Assembly: GCA_900769985.1 (NCBI GenBank)
Contig: CAAGIS010000084.1
Span: 1 to 64,000 of the forward strand
DNA: 64,000 nt
DNA from: Spirochaetia bacterium
GTDB taxonomy: Bacteria > Spirochaetota > Spirochaetia > Treponematales > Treponemataceae
Direction of reading: 5' to 3'
Position 1 is the first letter of the stretch. The number at the start of each line of letters is the position of its first letter. Positions 1 through 8,842 of the stretch are shown in pieces. The notes beneath the pieces were generated by a model, which worked only from the letters and a program-made list of their open reading frames with translations, was not told the DNA's origin and searched no databases. The translations under genes were made by a program, and so were the position numbers.

Positions 1-2
1 CC

Positions 3-2831
3 GTTGAATACGACAGCAAAGGGCGTACCGTAAAAGCTGGAATGACGGAATTCATCGAAGGAAGTTTGGAGAGTTTGTTGAGTTCAAAACCAAAGATGAC
101 AGATTTATTTTCCTCTTACGAGTACGATGAAAAAGACCGTCAGATTAGGACTGTCTTACCAGATGGTTCCGTGCAGGAAAACTGGATTTATATAGAAGAA
201 AATAAATTAATCTCTAAAACGACTGACCCTCTCGGAAATGTAAGCCTGCAGGAAACTGACAGTCACGGCAATATCGTTCGCGTGGCAAAGTTTGACAAAG
301 ACAGAGCACAGCTTACAGAAGTTACATACCGTTACAACGAACTCGGTGAAATGCTGAAAGCATTTGATGCGATGGGAAATCCTATCAGTGTTGAGTACGA
401 TTTACTCGGTCGAAGAACCTCGCTTGAAAGCCTTGACTCTGGTCGGCAGGAATTCTTCTATGATGAATGTTCAAATCTTGTGCGAGAGAATAACAGCGTA
501 CTGCGTGAAAACAACAAGCAGATTGTCTATGAATACGATGGTCTAAACCGTCTTGTCCGAATAGATTACCCCGATACCGAAGACACGCTTTGTGTTTACG
601 GCGGCGCGAACGACACTCACGGAGCAGCAGGAAAAATCCGTTCCGTAACTGATGCATCTGGTTCACTTGAATATGAATATGGCAAACTTGGCGAAGTGAC
701 AAAAGAAACTCGCACTCTTGCAACACACTTGAATAGAAATAATCCGACAGAAACTGCCGTAATGGAATACCGCTCGGATTACTTGGGAAGAATGCAGTGG
801 ATTGTTTACCCTGACGGTGAAAAAGTGACTTACGTCTACGACAGAGGCGGACAGGTTGTAAGCGTAACAGGCGAGCATTGGGGTCATGAATTTAATTATG
901 TCACCAATATTCTCTATGATGAGTACGGACAGCGCACAAGAATCGACTACGGCAACGGAACATTTACAGAATACACGTATGACCCTGCACGCAGATGGCT
1001 TGATTCAATCAAGACTGAAAATAAGTGGGGGCAGACTTATCAGAACATAAGCTACAGTTTTGACGCTGTCGGTAATGTGCTTGGTTATGAGAACGACTGC
1101 CTTGACACAGTAACAGGAAATTACAAGACAAGTCAAACTTACAGTTACGACAACCTCTACCAGCTTATAAAAGTTGAAGGTGAAACTACGTACAATCCGT
1201 ATCAGTCAAGCGTACCGGAGTTTGTTTCAAACTACTCGCAGGTGTTTGGTTTTGATACTGACGGATTGGGCAACATGACAAGCAAGGTTTCAACGGAGAC
1301 TGTAACACCGCAAAAGTCAATCGGAGACAATCTCAATTACAGTTTTGATTATGTTTATGACGAAAATTTCGCTCATAGGCTTGTACGTGCCGGCGACCGC
1401 TACTACAAATATGATGCAAATGGCAACATCATTTGTGAGAAGGACGGCAGCTTTGAGAGCAACGGTGATGATGTTTCTTACCATAAGATTACGCAGGAAG
1501 CGGAAAATGTCTACTCTACTGATTACGGTTGGGGATTGTTTAAGGAAGATAATAACTCAAGCAGCGGATTTAAAGGTTCTAGATATTGTAGGACATACAC
1601 TTGGAATGAACGTAATCAGCTTGTTTCAAGTGTAGATTCCAACTATAATACGGCTTATGTTTATGGGCAGGATGGACAACGAAGCAATAAATACACGCAA
1701 AACTCAGAAACACTCTACTTTAATAAAATGTGGACAATCCATACTGACAGTGGAAATAGTAATTATGGTGGACAGAGTGCAAAGAATATTTACCTTGGAG
1801 AAACTCGCATTGTAACAAAGCTCAATAGTGGTACGAATCCGACTTATCAAGAGGAATATTACAAACAGTATTATTACCACTCTGACCATTTGGGAAGCGC
1901 AAGCCTCATCTCAGACTACAAGGGAGACGAATACCAGAGAATCGAGTACACGCCGTATGGTGAAACTTGGGTTGAGAAAACGCAGAACACAGGTTTGGAA
2001 TTTTTGCCATACCGATTCACAGGTAAAGAAATTGATGAGGAAACAGGACTTTATTATTACGGTGCCAGGTATTTGGATCCAAAGTACAGCAGATGGCTTA
2101 GCACTGACCCTGCTTTAACTGAATACATGAGTGGCAGTGTTGCTGGGGAAGGCGGAATTTTTAATCACATCAATAGCAATTTATACCACTACGCTGGGAA
2201 TAATCCGATTAAGTATACGGACCCTGATGGGAATAGTTCAAAGATTACTGTAATTATATTTCCCAATTTTCAGATGATTTATGAACTAGGAAAGATGCAG
2301 AATCAAGTATTAAATGATCCATCGTTAAAACAAGGAGCTGGCGGTCCGTATAATAGAACCGATTCTGGGATAACCAAAAATACAACATGGTGTAATCAGG
2401 CAACTTTTCAAACAACTCGTATTACTGATTCAATATTGGCAAAAGCAATGTACAATAAAGGTGATTCAAATGGAGATAATACAAACGCAAGATGTATTTA
2501 TGAAAATTTAAAAACTTTTGCCGCGGATGAAAATTCTCCAATTATAGAAGTGACACCAGAAGTTGCTCAGGGACTAGCAAATCTAGGAATAAGTGTTGTT
2601 GGAGTCAAAGACACTACAGGGATTGGACACGTTGCAACAGTTGCACCTGGTTATAATTTTGATAAAAATGAAGGTCCTATGATGGCAAATGTAGGTGGAA
2701 GTGATAAGCAAGGGTATACTAGAGCAAAAAGTGCTTTTAGAGGCAATTATTATGTAGATGGCAAAGTTCATTTTTATATAAATAAAGAATCTCTTTTGAA
2801 ATTAAAAAAATGTATAATCATAGAGGAGTAA
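3..2831 (+). CDS. RHS/YD-repeat polymorphic toxin, 5'-truncated by the window
   Basis: The reading frame is open to the first base, so the gene starts upstream. The visible part is a run of YD repeats (YEYDGLNRLVRIDYPD, YSFDAVGNVLGYEND and similar) that would build an RHS beta-cage. It ends in the classic core boundary: a PYRFTGKEIDEETGLYYYGARYLDPKYSRWLSTDP-type block split over bases 2005-2110, then NPIKYTDPDG near 2200-2230. After this boundary the composition becomes much more AT-rich. A tip domain of about 190 residues follows, containing TWCNQATF (Cys codon at 2391), GISVVGVK, GIGHVATVAP (His codon at 2628) and MANVGG. This Cys...His...Asn arrangement resembles papain-like NlpC/CHAP amidases, so I infer a peptidoglycan-hydrolase toxin tip. 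The next gene overlaps its stop region and is a candidate immunity gene. Confidence 0.85.
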   Translation, partial: VEYDSKGRTVKAGMTEFIEGSLESLLSSKPKMTDLFSSYEYDEKDRQIRTVLPDGSVQENWIYIEENKLISKTTDPLGNVSLQETDSHGNIVRVAKFDKDRAQLTEVTYRYNELGEMLKAFDAMGNPISVEYDLLGRRTSLESLDSGRQEFFYDECSNLVRENNSVLRENNKQIVYEYDGLNRLVRIDYPDTEDTLCVYGGANDTHGAAGKIRSVTDASGSLEYEYGKLGEVTKETRTLATHLNRNNPTETAVMEYRSDYLGRMQWIVYPDGEKVTYVYDRGGQVVSVTGEHWGHEFNYVTNILYDEYGQRTRIDYGNGTFTEYTYDPARRWLDSIKTENKWGQTYQNISYSFDAVGNVLGYENDCLDTVTGNYKTSQTYSYDNLYQLIKVEGETTYNPYQSSVPEFVSNYSQVFGFDTDGLGNMTSKVSTETVTPQKSIGDNLNYSFDYVYDENFAHRLVRAGDRYYKYDANGNIICEKDGSFESNGDDVSYHKITQEAENVYSTDYGWGLFKEDNNSSSGFKGSRYCRTYTWNERNQLVSSVDSNYNTAYVYGQDGQRSNKYTQNSETLYFNKMWTIHTDSGNSNYGGQSAKNIYLGETRIVTKLNSGTNPTYQEEYYKQYYYHSDHLGSASLISDYKGDEYQRIEYTPYGETWVEKTQNTGLEFLPYRFTGKEIDEETGLYYYGARYLDPKYSRWLSTDPALTEYMSGSVAGEGGIFNHINSNLYHYAGNNPIKYTDPDGNSSKITVIIFPNFQMIYELGKMQNQVLNDPSLKQGAGGPYNRTDSGITKNTTWCNQATFQTTRITDSILAKAMYNKGDSNGDNTNARCIYENLKTFAADENSPIIEVTPEVAQGLANLGISVVGVKDTTGIGHVATVAPGYNFDKNEGPMMANVGGSDKQGYTRAKSAFRGNYYVDGKVHFYINKESLLKLKKCIIIEE

Positions 2832-2836
2832 TGGTT

Positions 2837-3502
2837 ATGAAAAAGGATATTATTATTTTGCTAATATTTGGATTTATTCTATTTCCTATGTGTGCTCAAA
2901 CGAATAATGAAGCTATTCTAAATGATATTTCATATTCTATACCTAAAAATTTATATATAATAGATTATGTTATAGGAAACTTTATTTCTGAAAAAGATTT
3001 ATCTGTAATTGTGTTTTGTGATAGCATTAATAATAAAGGTGGGGCAAAGACAGTTCAAAAAACACTTGTGTATGAAATTAATAACAATAAGACTAAACTA
3101 TGGGGGGAACTGAGGACTAATTGTTGTTATTATAATTATGAAAATGATATGAATTCATTTTATAAATCTTTAGGGATGGAACAGGATTTATCAGAATTGG
3201 GAACACCATATAAATTTGGTTGGATTGGTGATTTTAATGAAAATGGAATTACAGAACTTATGCTTGTTCAATCAGCATTTTCAGAAGAAGGTGCAACTAT
3301 AGAATTTATAGAATTTCATAACGGAAATTTTAAAATAACTTTACCGGCAAAGGATGATATTTGTTATATTCTAAATGTCAATAAAAGATCACATTCGATG
3401 AAATTAGAAAGAAGTAAATATTCACCTGATTTAGATGATTACGAAGTAAACAATTCAGAAATTATTTGGGACTCAAAAAATTTTAAATATTTAGAAAGGT
3501 AA
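2837..3502 (+). CDS. Candidate periplasmic immunity protein for the RHS toxin
   Basis: I do not recognise a named family. The protein is about 221 residues with an N-terminal signal sequence (MKKDIIILLIFGFILFPMCA then Q), so export to the periplasm is likely; the Cys does not sit in a good lipobox. The middle has GDFNENGITELMLV, a motif like the Asp/Asn-rich loops of VCBS/FG-GAP-type proteins. I chose the ATG at 2837 because AGAGGAG (2822-2828) lies eight bases upstream; an ATG at 2831 overlaps the toxin stop as TAATG but would be too close to that site. Its position directly behind a toxin tip, shared AT-richness and export signal all fit an immunity protein acting where a wall hydrolase would act. 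The assignment is by context only. Confidence 0.55.
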   Translation: MKKDIIILLIFGFILFPMCAQTNNEAILNDISYSIPKNLYIIDYVIGNFISEKDLSVIVFCDSINNKGGAKTVQKTLVYEINNNKTKLWGELRTNCCYYNYENDMNSFYKSLGMEQDLSELGTPYKFGWIGDFNENGITELMLVQSAFSEEGATIEFIEFHNGNFKITLPAKDDICYILNVNKRSHSMKLERSKYSPDLDDYEVNNSEIIWDSKNFKYLER

Positions 3503-3517
3503 GAGAACTTTTCTTTC

Positions 3518-3546
3518 TTGCAAAATTCAAATTTTCACCATATAGT
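3518..3546 (+). promoter_or_regulatory. Putative promoter giving a leaderless mRNA for the gene at 3555
   Basis: TTGCAA (3518-3523), 17-base spacer, TATAGT (3541-3546). The hexamer ends eight bases before the ATG at 3555, and no Shine-Dalgarno is present, so the transcript should begin at or next to the start codon. Confidence 0.4.
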
Positions 3547-3554
3547 ATATCTGT

Positions 3555-4289
3555 ATGAAAAATAAATTTAGTTTCAGTCAGTTTATTGTACCGGATTTTA
3601 AAATAAAACTGGTTTTTATGCTCAGTGCAATTTTTTTTATGGGCGTTACGCTTTCTGTTTTAATTGAAATAGGCTGGGGCACAGATCCTGCAACTTTTAT
3701 GAACTTGCATATAGCTTCTTTGTTCGGCTGGGAGAATGTCGGAACTGCACAGATAATTGATTACGGTATTCTTTTTATCTTTAACTTTATTTTTGGTCCG
3801 CAATATATCGGTTTTGGAACACTTGCTAATATGTTTTTAATCGGCTATATTGCCGATTTTTCGCGCTGGGTCTGGAAGCTGACAGGCTTTCATCAGTTTC
3901 TTGCTAGTGCAGGACTTGTTGCTTTGATTCCTGTTTTTGCAATAACGCTGTGTCTTTTTGTAATTTCAGCTTCTGTTTATATAAATGCCCAAATGGGAAT
4001 TGCTCCTTATGACGCTATACCTGTTATAATAAGTAAATCTGCAAAAAAAATTCCTCCATTTATAATACGTATGCTTTTTGATTTTTCTGCTATCTTTATT
4101 GGTCTTATTGCTGCTGTTGCTGCCCGCGGAAAATTTGAAGCTGTTTCTTCTTTTGCAGGAATTGAACTCAGAACTTCCATCATCGGCTGTGTGTGCATGA
4201 GTTTTATGCTCGGTCCTGTAATTTCGTTTGCCGGTAGCATCATGAAAAAAAAGATTCCTGTTTTTCAGGACAGTACTTCTGTCAGATAA
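3555..4289 (+). CDS. YczE/YitT-type integral membrane protein
   Basis: A 244-residue polytopic membrane protein with about five or six hydrophobic segments (for example around residues 17-38, 66-105, 115-145 and 170-195). The sequence VLIEIGWGTDPATFMN followed by GTAQIIDYGILFIF matches what I know of the YczE/YyaS/YitT group, in which a G(W)GTDP-like motif follows the first helix. The function of this group is not established; transport is often assumed. It stands alone between the toxin module and the flagellar rod genes. There is no ribosome site ahead of the ATG; translation probably starts on a leaderless transcript. Confidence 0.75.
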   Translation: MKNKFSFSQFIVPDFKIKLVFMLSAIFFMGVTLSVLIEIGWGTDPATFMNLHIASLFGWENVGTAQIIDYGILFIFNFIFGPQYIGFGTLANMFLIGYIADFSRWVWKLTGFHQFLASAGLVALIPVFAITLCLFVISASVYINAQMGIAPYDAIPVIISKSAKKIPPFIIRMLFDFSAIFIGLIAAVAARGKFEAVSSFAGIELRTSIIGCVCMSFMLGPVISFAGSIMKKKIPVFQDSTSVR

Positions 4290-4294
4290 TTTCC

Positions 4295-4321
4295 TAAACT
4301 CAAAACTATAGATTCCGATAA
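4295..4321 (+). promoter_or_regulatory. Sigma-28 (FliA-type) promoter for flgF-flgG-flgJ
   Basis: TAAA (4295-4298), 15-base spacer, TCCGATAA (4314-4321). This fits the bacterial sigma-28 consensus TAAA-N15-GCCGATAA with one change. It lies 33 bases upstream of flgF, which has its own GAGG ribosome site. Confidence 0.75.
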
Positions 4322-4354
4322 TAGAAGTAACAATTTCTATTACGAGGATATTCT

Positions 4355-5152
4355 ATGGTACGTGGATGGTATATTGGCGCAAGCGGAATGAATGTCCAGC
4401 AAAACAGGCTGGACACGATTGCAAATAATCTTGCAAATGTTGATACGGCAGGCTATAAAAAAGACGTTACTTCTATAAAATCATTCAGTGAACTTCTTTT
4501 AAGGCGGAAAGATTTTGACGGCGTTTACGAAAATCCTTTTGGTTCTGCGGATGCCGCTCCTATAATCGGTAAAATCGGACTTGGCGCAGAGACAAACGAA
4601 AATTTCATTGATTTTTCAGAAGGTTCTCTAAAGCTTACGAATACTTCTACAGATTTTGCACTTCACGGAAAAGGCTTTTTTGTAATTCAGACCCCGCAAG
4701 GTGAACGCTATACTAGAAACGGAAATTTCATTATCGGAAAAGAAGGAATCCTTGAAACAAAAGACGGTTATCCTGTTTTAGGCGAAAACGGCATAATTAC
4801 TCTTGAAGATGATAAATTCAAAGTAAACGAAGACGGAATGATTGTAACAAAAGACAATGAAGTTATAGACCGGTTCCGTTGCGTACGTTTTGATAATGAG
4901 CGCTATTTAAAAAAAGCTGGAAACAGTTTTTACTGCGAAACTGATATTTCAGGTCCTGCGCATATTGCAGAAGGAAAAGAACGCCCTCAATTTATTCAAA
5001 ATTATATGGAAACTTCAAACGTCAACGTAGTAAACGAAATGGTACGAATGATAGAAGTAAACCGCGCTTACGAAGCAAATCAAAAAACGATTCAGTCATC
5101 AGATTCTATGATGAATACTTTATGGAACAGAGTTGCATCTGTTCAGCGTTAA
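4355..5152 (+). CDS. flgF: Flagellar proximal rod protein FlgF (FlhO-type)
   Basis: 265 residues, the usual size for FlgF/FlhO. It carries the N-terminal basal-body rod signature (GASGMNVQQNRLDTIANNLANVDTAGYKK) and the C-terminal heptad region (NYMETSNVNVVNEMVRMIEVNRAYEANQK) that form the two coiled-coil ends of the D0 domain. The middle, FALHGKGFFVIQTPQGERYTRNGNF, is the shared FlgE/F/G core. It builds the proximal rod of the periplasmic flagellum. GAGG precedes the ATG. flgG and flgJ follow, as in other spirochaetes where the pair has been called flhO-flhP. Confidence 0.92.
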   Translation: MVRGWYIGASGMNVQQNRLDTIANNLANVDTAGYKKDVTSIKSFSELLLRRKDFDGVYENPFGSADAAPIIGKIGLGAETNENFIDFSEGSLKLTNTSTDFALHGKGFFVIQTPQGERYTRNGNFIIGKEGILETKDGYPVLGENGIITLEDDKFKVNEDGMIVTKDNEVIDRFRCVRFDNERYLKKAGNSFYCETDISGPAHIAEGKERPQFIQNYMETSNVNVVNEMVRMIEVNRAYEANQKTIQSSDSMMNTLWNRVASVQR

Positions 5153-5184
5153 TTTATAACGTAAAGTTTTTATAGGAGAAAATT

Positions 5185-5979
5185 ATGGTAAGAAGCTTGT
5201 GGACGGCTGCAACAGGAATGAACGGTCAGCAGTCAAATATAGATGCAATTTCAAATAATCTTTCAAACGTAAATACGACAGGTTTTAAGCAGCAGCGTGT
5301 TGAATTTGAAGACTTGATTTACCAGAATCTTAAGCTTGCAGGAACTCCTGCGACAGAAGATACAGTAACTCCTGTTGGAATCCAGCAGGGAGCAGGCGTT
5401 AAGGTTGCGGCAACACAGAGAATTTTTACTCAAGGGTCTCTTCAGAATACTGGAGTAGATACTGATGTTGCAATCGTCGGCGAAGGTTTTATCAGAGTTC
5501 AGCAGTATGACGGAAGTTATGCTTATACGCGTGACGGTGCGTTAAAAATCGATATGACAGGTCAGCTTGTAACTTCAGAGGGGCTTCGGGTAATGCCGGA
5601 AATTATCATGCCTGAAAATTTTGACATTCATACTCTTACGATTACTGACCAAGGAAAAGTAACTGTAAAAGTTGCAGGCGATGATACACCTGTAGAAGTT
5701 GGTCAGCTTGAATTATACCGTTTCCCAAATCAGGTCGGACTTGAAGCTGTCGGGGACAGTCTTTTTAAAGTTACGAATGCTTCAGGGCAGCCGATTGCAT
5801 CTCGTCCTGGTGTTGACGGAATGGGAATTATCAAGCATAAGTTTTTGGAAATGTCAAATGTCTCTGTCGTAAACGAAATGGTGCAGATGATTGTAGCCCA
5901 GCGTGCGTACGAGTTCAACTCAAAAGCAATTCAGACTTCTGACTCAATGCTAAACATTGCAGCAAATTTAAAGCGGTAA
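5185..5979 (+). CDS. flgG: Flagellar distal rod protein FlgG
   Basis: 264 residues, typical for FlgG. The N-terminus MVRSLWTAATGMNGQQSNIDAISNNLSNVNTTGFKQQRVEFEDL is split by nothing and is the hallmark FlgG start, including the (V/E)EFEDLIYQ stretch. The central AIVGEGFIRVQ and the C-terminal VSVVNEMVQMIVAQRAYEFNSKAIQTSD motif complete the family pattern. It polymerises into the distal rod between FlgF and the hook. It is separated from flgF by 32 bases with an AGGAG ribosome site, consistent with one transcript from the sigma-28 promoter at 4295. Confidence 0.95.
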   Translation: MVRSLWTAATGMNGQQSNIDAISNNLSNVNTTGFKQQRVEFEDLIYQNLKLAGTPATEDTVTPVGIQQGAGVKVAATQRIFTQGSLQNTGVDTDVAIVGEGFIRVQQYDGSYAYTRDGALKIDMTGQLVTSEGLRVMPEIIMPENFDIHTLTITDQGKVTVKVAGDDTPVEVGQLELYRFPNQVGLEAVGDSLFKVTNASGQPIASRPGVDGMGIIKHKFLEMSNVSVVNEMVQMIVAQRAYEFNSKAIQTSDSMLNIAANLKR

Positions 5980-6026
5980 GTTAAAAATGGCAGTTTTAAA
6001 ATATTAGTTTTGTAGCGGAGGCTTTT

Positions 6027-6467
6027 ATGACAGGAATTAATCAGTTTGAAAATTTTTCGCGCGCTTCGGTAGTGCTTGGTAACGCTGCATCTTCAAAAAT
6101 TTCAGGAAAATCTACGCGCCTTACTGGTGATATTGCTTCTGATTTTTCAAAGATGTATCAAAGTGAACTTGACAAAACTGCGCGTCCGTCTGGTTTTGCC
6201 GCAAACAGTGCAAAAGCCAGTGCAAACGGCGAAAAAAAGACAATTGACAAAACTTCCGAGTTATACGAAAAGTCTCTTGAACTTGAATCTTTTTTTGTAA
6301 AGATGATGGTTGACTCAATGCGCAAGACTGTAACAAAAGCCAATGGCGAAAACAGCTTTGCTCAGAAAATGTACGAAGATATGCTTTACGACGAATATAC
6401 TACAGCGCTGACAAAAAATGCCGGTTTTGGAATTGCAGATTCAATTTACCTTGAACTGAGTCGGTAA
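6027..6467 (+). CDS. flgJ: FlgJ-type rod-binding protein without muramidase domain
   Basis: 146 residues. The C-terminal half (ELESFFVKMMVDSMRKTV ... FAQKMYEDMLYDEYTTAL...GFGIADSIYLEL) is the rod-binding domain of FlgJ, the cap-like scaffold for rod assembly. The glucosaminidase domain found in enteric FlgJ is absent, as is usual in spirochaetes, so wall opening must be done by another enzyme. The N-terminal third is low-complexity, rich in Ser/Ala/Lys. A strong GGAGG lies ahead of the ATG. Its last 27 bases overlap the end of the convergent pdxR gene. Confidence 0.85.
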   Translation: MTGINQFENFSRASVVLGNAASSKISGKSTRLTGDIASDFSKMYQSELDKTARPSGFAANSAKASANGEKKTIDKTSELYEKSLELESFFVKMMVDSMRKTVTKANGENSFAQKMYEDMLYDEYTTALTKNAGFGIADSIYLELSR

Positions 6468-7853
6468 GCACAGAAGTTTTACGCTCATCTCGATTTTTTC
6501 TATCGGAATTGAATAATAATTTACGACAAAACATCTGTGCGAATCTGCTGTCGGTTTTTTGTAATAACTTGAAAGCGGAACTATATTAATTTTATTTTTT
6601 TTTGTATTTGCAAGAAAGGCTTTAAGTTTTTCTTTTTTTACTTCAAGCAGAAGGTGAAGGCCTGAGTTTGCTTCTTTTATTCTGATTGAATTGTCAGTAT
6701 CATATTTTTCTATGCTTTTCATAAACAAGTCTTTTTTTAAACTGTAAAGTTTTCTCATTCTGTTTATGTGTTTTTCAAAAGAGCCCTGCATTATGAATTC
6801 TGCAAGCGTAAGCTGGTCAATTGCCGGTACAGTGCAGGAATAAAATCCCAGTTTTTCTTCAAATAAATTTATGAGTGAATCCGGAAGCACCATATAACTT
6901 ATGCGCACTGTTGAAGAAAGTGTTTTTGTAAAAGTATTCAGATAAATTACTTTTTCTGAAAGGTCAATGCTCTGCAAAGTTGGAATCGGTTTTCCTGCAA
7001 ATCTGAATTCACTGTCATAATCATCTTCAAGTAAAAATCTTGAGTCGCTTTGATTTGCCCAGCTTAAAAGTTCGTAACGTCTTGTAACAGGCATTACAAT
7101 TCCTGTCGGAAAATGATGAGACGGAGAAATGTGTACGATGTCAGCTTCTGATTTTTTTAAGTCATCAATGATTATTCCATTTGAGTCCATCGGAATCTGA
7201 ATGTTTTTTATACCCAGACTATCGTATATTTTTTTTATTTTATTGTAACAAGGTTCTTCTATTGCATAAACTTTTTTCATTCCTAAAAGCTGGACTAAAA
7301 GTGCATAAAGATACTCTGTTCCTGCTCCGATTACAATTTGTTCGGGGGTTACAGACATTCCTCTGAAATCGTGCAGGTGTTTTGCAATTGCCTGCCTCAA
7401 AACCAGAGTTCCACGTGCAGAAGATGAAGTCATTACTTCTGTCTGCTTTTCATTTAAAATCTTTCGTATTATTTTTGCCCATACAGAAAAAGGAAAAGTT
7501 TCTGGGTCAATCTGGTTTCCCGAAAAGTCTGTCAAAAAATCAGAGGCAGGCATATTTTCTGGTATTGCGTTTTTTTTCTGAACTGGCATTGAATTTGTTT
7601 TTGGAATGCCGTTGACAGATTCTGCAAAAAAACCTTTTTTTGCAACGGAATAAATAAAGCCTTCTGCAATGAGCTGTGAGTATGCAGTTTCTACTGTGAG
7701 CGTGCTTACACCTAGATTTTTTGCAAGCGTGCGTTTTGACGGTAATTTTTCGTTGCTTTGTATTCTGCCTGAAAGAATTTCGTCTTTTATAAAGTCATAA
7801 ATTTGCTGATACAGATTCTCTTCACTGCGTTTTTTAAGTTCAATCGTAATCAT
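6441..7853 (-). CDS. pdxR: PdxR/MocR-type transcription regulator
   Basis: About 470 residues: an N-terminal GntR-type winged helix (ENLYQQIYDFIKDEILSGRI ... LPSKRTLAKNLGVSTLTVETAYSQL) fused to a fold-type I aminotransferase-like domain. The latter has EDDYDSEFRF and the PLP lysine motif NTFTKTLSSTVRISY. This is the MocR architecture; members called PdxR sense PLP and control pdxST. Divergence from pdxS across a shared inverted repeat makes PdxR the likely identity. I chose the ATG at 7853 because the upstream in-frame ATG at 7883 lies inside the operator and the family begins with the LYQQIY region close to the start. Its 3' end overlaps flgJ. Confidence 0.88.
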   Translation of the reverse strand: MITIELKKRSEENLYQQIYDFIKDEILSGRIQSNEKLPSKRTLAKNLGVSTLTVETAYSQLIAEGFIYSVAKKGFFAESVNGIPKTNSMPVQKKNAIPENMPASDFLTDFSGNQIDPETFPFSVWAKIIRKILNEKQTEVMTSSSARGTLVLRQAIAKHLHDFRGMSVTPEQIVIGAGTEYLYALLVQLLGMKKVYAIEEPCYNKIKKIYDSLGIKNIQIPMDSNGIIIDDLKKSEADIVHISPSHHFPTGIVMPVTRRYELLSWANQSDSRFLLEDDYDSEFRFAGKPIPTLQSIDLSEKVIYLNTFTKTLSSTVRISYMVLPDSLINLFEEKLGFYSCTVPAIDQLTLAEFIMQGSFEKHINRMRKLYSLKKDLFMKSIEKYDTDNSIRIKEANSGLHLLLEVKKEKLKAFLANTKKNKINIVPLSSYYKKPTADSHRCFVVNYYSIPIEKIEMSVKLLCLPTQFKVN

Positions 7854-7869
7854 AAAAAATCCATAGAAA

Positions 7870-7929
7870 AAAAAAACTGGCATTGTAAAATTATTTGAGA
7901 TTGGTTATTTGTGTAATGCCAGTTTTTTT
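7870..7929. promoter_or_regulatory. Long inverted repeat between pdxR and pdxS (candidate PdxR operator)
   Basis: Perfect 15-base arms, A7-CTGGCATT (7870-7884) and AATGCCAG-T7 (7915-7929), flank a 30-base spacer. The right arm abuts a TATAAT -10 (7929-7934) for pdxS; the left arm overlaps a TACAAT on the other strand (7882-7887) that could serve pdxR. The geometry allows one regulator to cover both promoters. Confidence 0.6.
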
Positions 7930-7966
7930 ATAATATATCGTATCTCATTAAAAAGGACTATAGAAT

Positions 7967-8842
7967 ATGGCAGAAAATCGTTATGAATTGAACAAAAACC
8001 TTGCCCAGATGTTAAAGGGCGGCGTAATTATGGATGTAACTACACCGGAACAGGCCCGCATTGCAGAAAAAGCCGGCGCATGTGCAGTAATGGCTCTTGA
8101 ACGAATTCCTGCAGACATAAGGGCAGCAGGCGGTGTTTCGAGAATGAGCGACCCTAAAATGATAAAAGGAATTCAGGATGCAGTTTCAATTCCTGTAATG
8201 GCAAAGTGCCGCATCGGTCATTTTGTTGAAGCGCAGATTCTTGAAGCAATAGAGATTGACTTTATTGACGAAAGCGAAGTTTTATCTCCTGCTGATGATG
8301 TTTATCATATTAACAAAAGAGATTTTAAAGTTCCGTTTGTGTGCGGTTCAAAAGATTTGGGGGAAGCACTCAGAAGAATTAATGAAGGCGCTTCGATGAT
8401 ACGCACAAAAGGTGAACCGGGAACAGGTGATGTCGTTCAGGCTGTACGTCACATGAGAAAGATGAACAGTCAGATTGCAGCAATAACTTCTCTGCGTGAT
8501 GATGAACTTTACGAACAGGCAAAGCAGCTTCAAGTTCCGTATGAACTTGTAAAATATGTTCACGATAACAAAAAACTTCCTGTCGTAAATTTTGCAGCCG
8601 GCGGTGTTGCAACTCCTGCAGATGCGGCGCTTATGATGCAGCTTGGTGCAGAAGGTGTTTTTGTCGGAAGCGGAATTTTTAAATCTGGAAATCCTGAAAA
8701 GCGTGCAGCTGCTATCGTACAGTCTGTAACTAATTATAAAGATGCAAAACTTATTGCATCATTGAGCGAAGATTTGGGCGAAGCAATGGTCGGCATTAAC
8801 GAACAGGAAATCAAGCTTTTAATGGCAGAGCGGGGCAAATAA
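7967..8842 (+). CDS. pdxS: Pyridoxal 5'-phosphate synthase, synthase subunit PdxS
   Basis: 291 residues, the expected length. PdxS condenses ribose 5-phosphate, glyceraldehyde 3-phosphate and ammonia to PLP in the DXP-independent pathway. Visible hallmarks are GGVIMDVTTPEQARIAEKAG, ALERIPADIRAAGGVSRMSDP, the catalytic-lysine segment VMAKCRIGHFVEA, and FAAGGVATPADAALMMQLGAEGVFVGSGIF for phosphate binding. It forms a dodecamer supplied with ammonia by PdxT, whose start codon overlaps this stop (TAATG at 8840-8844). AAGGA precedes the ATG. Confidence 0.97.
   Translation: MAENRYELNKNLAQMLKGGVIMDVTTPEQARIAEKAGACAVMALERIPADIRAAGGVSRMSDPKMIKGIQDAVSIPVMAKCRIGHFVEAQILEAIEIDFIDESEVLSPADDVYHINKRDFKVPFVCGSKDLGEALRRINEGASMIRTKGEPGTGDVVQAVRHMRKMNSQIAAITSLRDDELYEQAKQLQVPYELVKYVHDNKKLPVVNFAAGGVATPADAALMMQLGAEGVFVGSGIFKSGNPEKRAAAIVQSVTNYKDAKLIASLSEDLGEAMVGINEQEIKLLMAERGK

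Noticed and set aside
385..887. Antisense frames within the RHS gene
   Set aside because: Shadows of the repetitive YD coding frame, without start signals or recognisable products.
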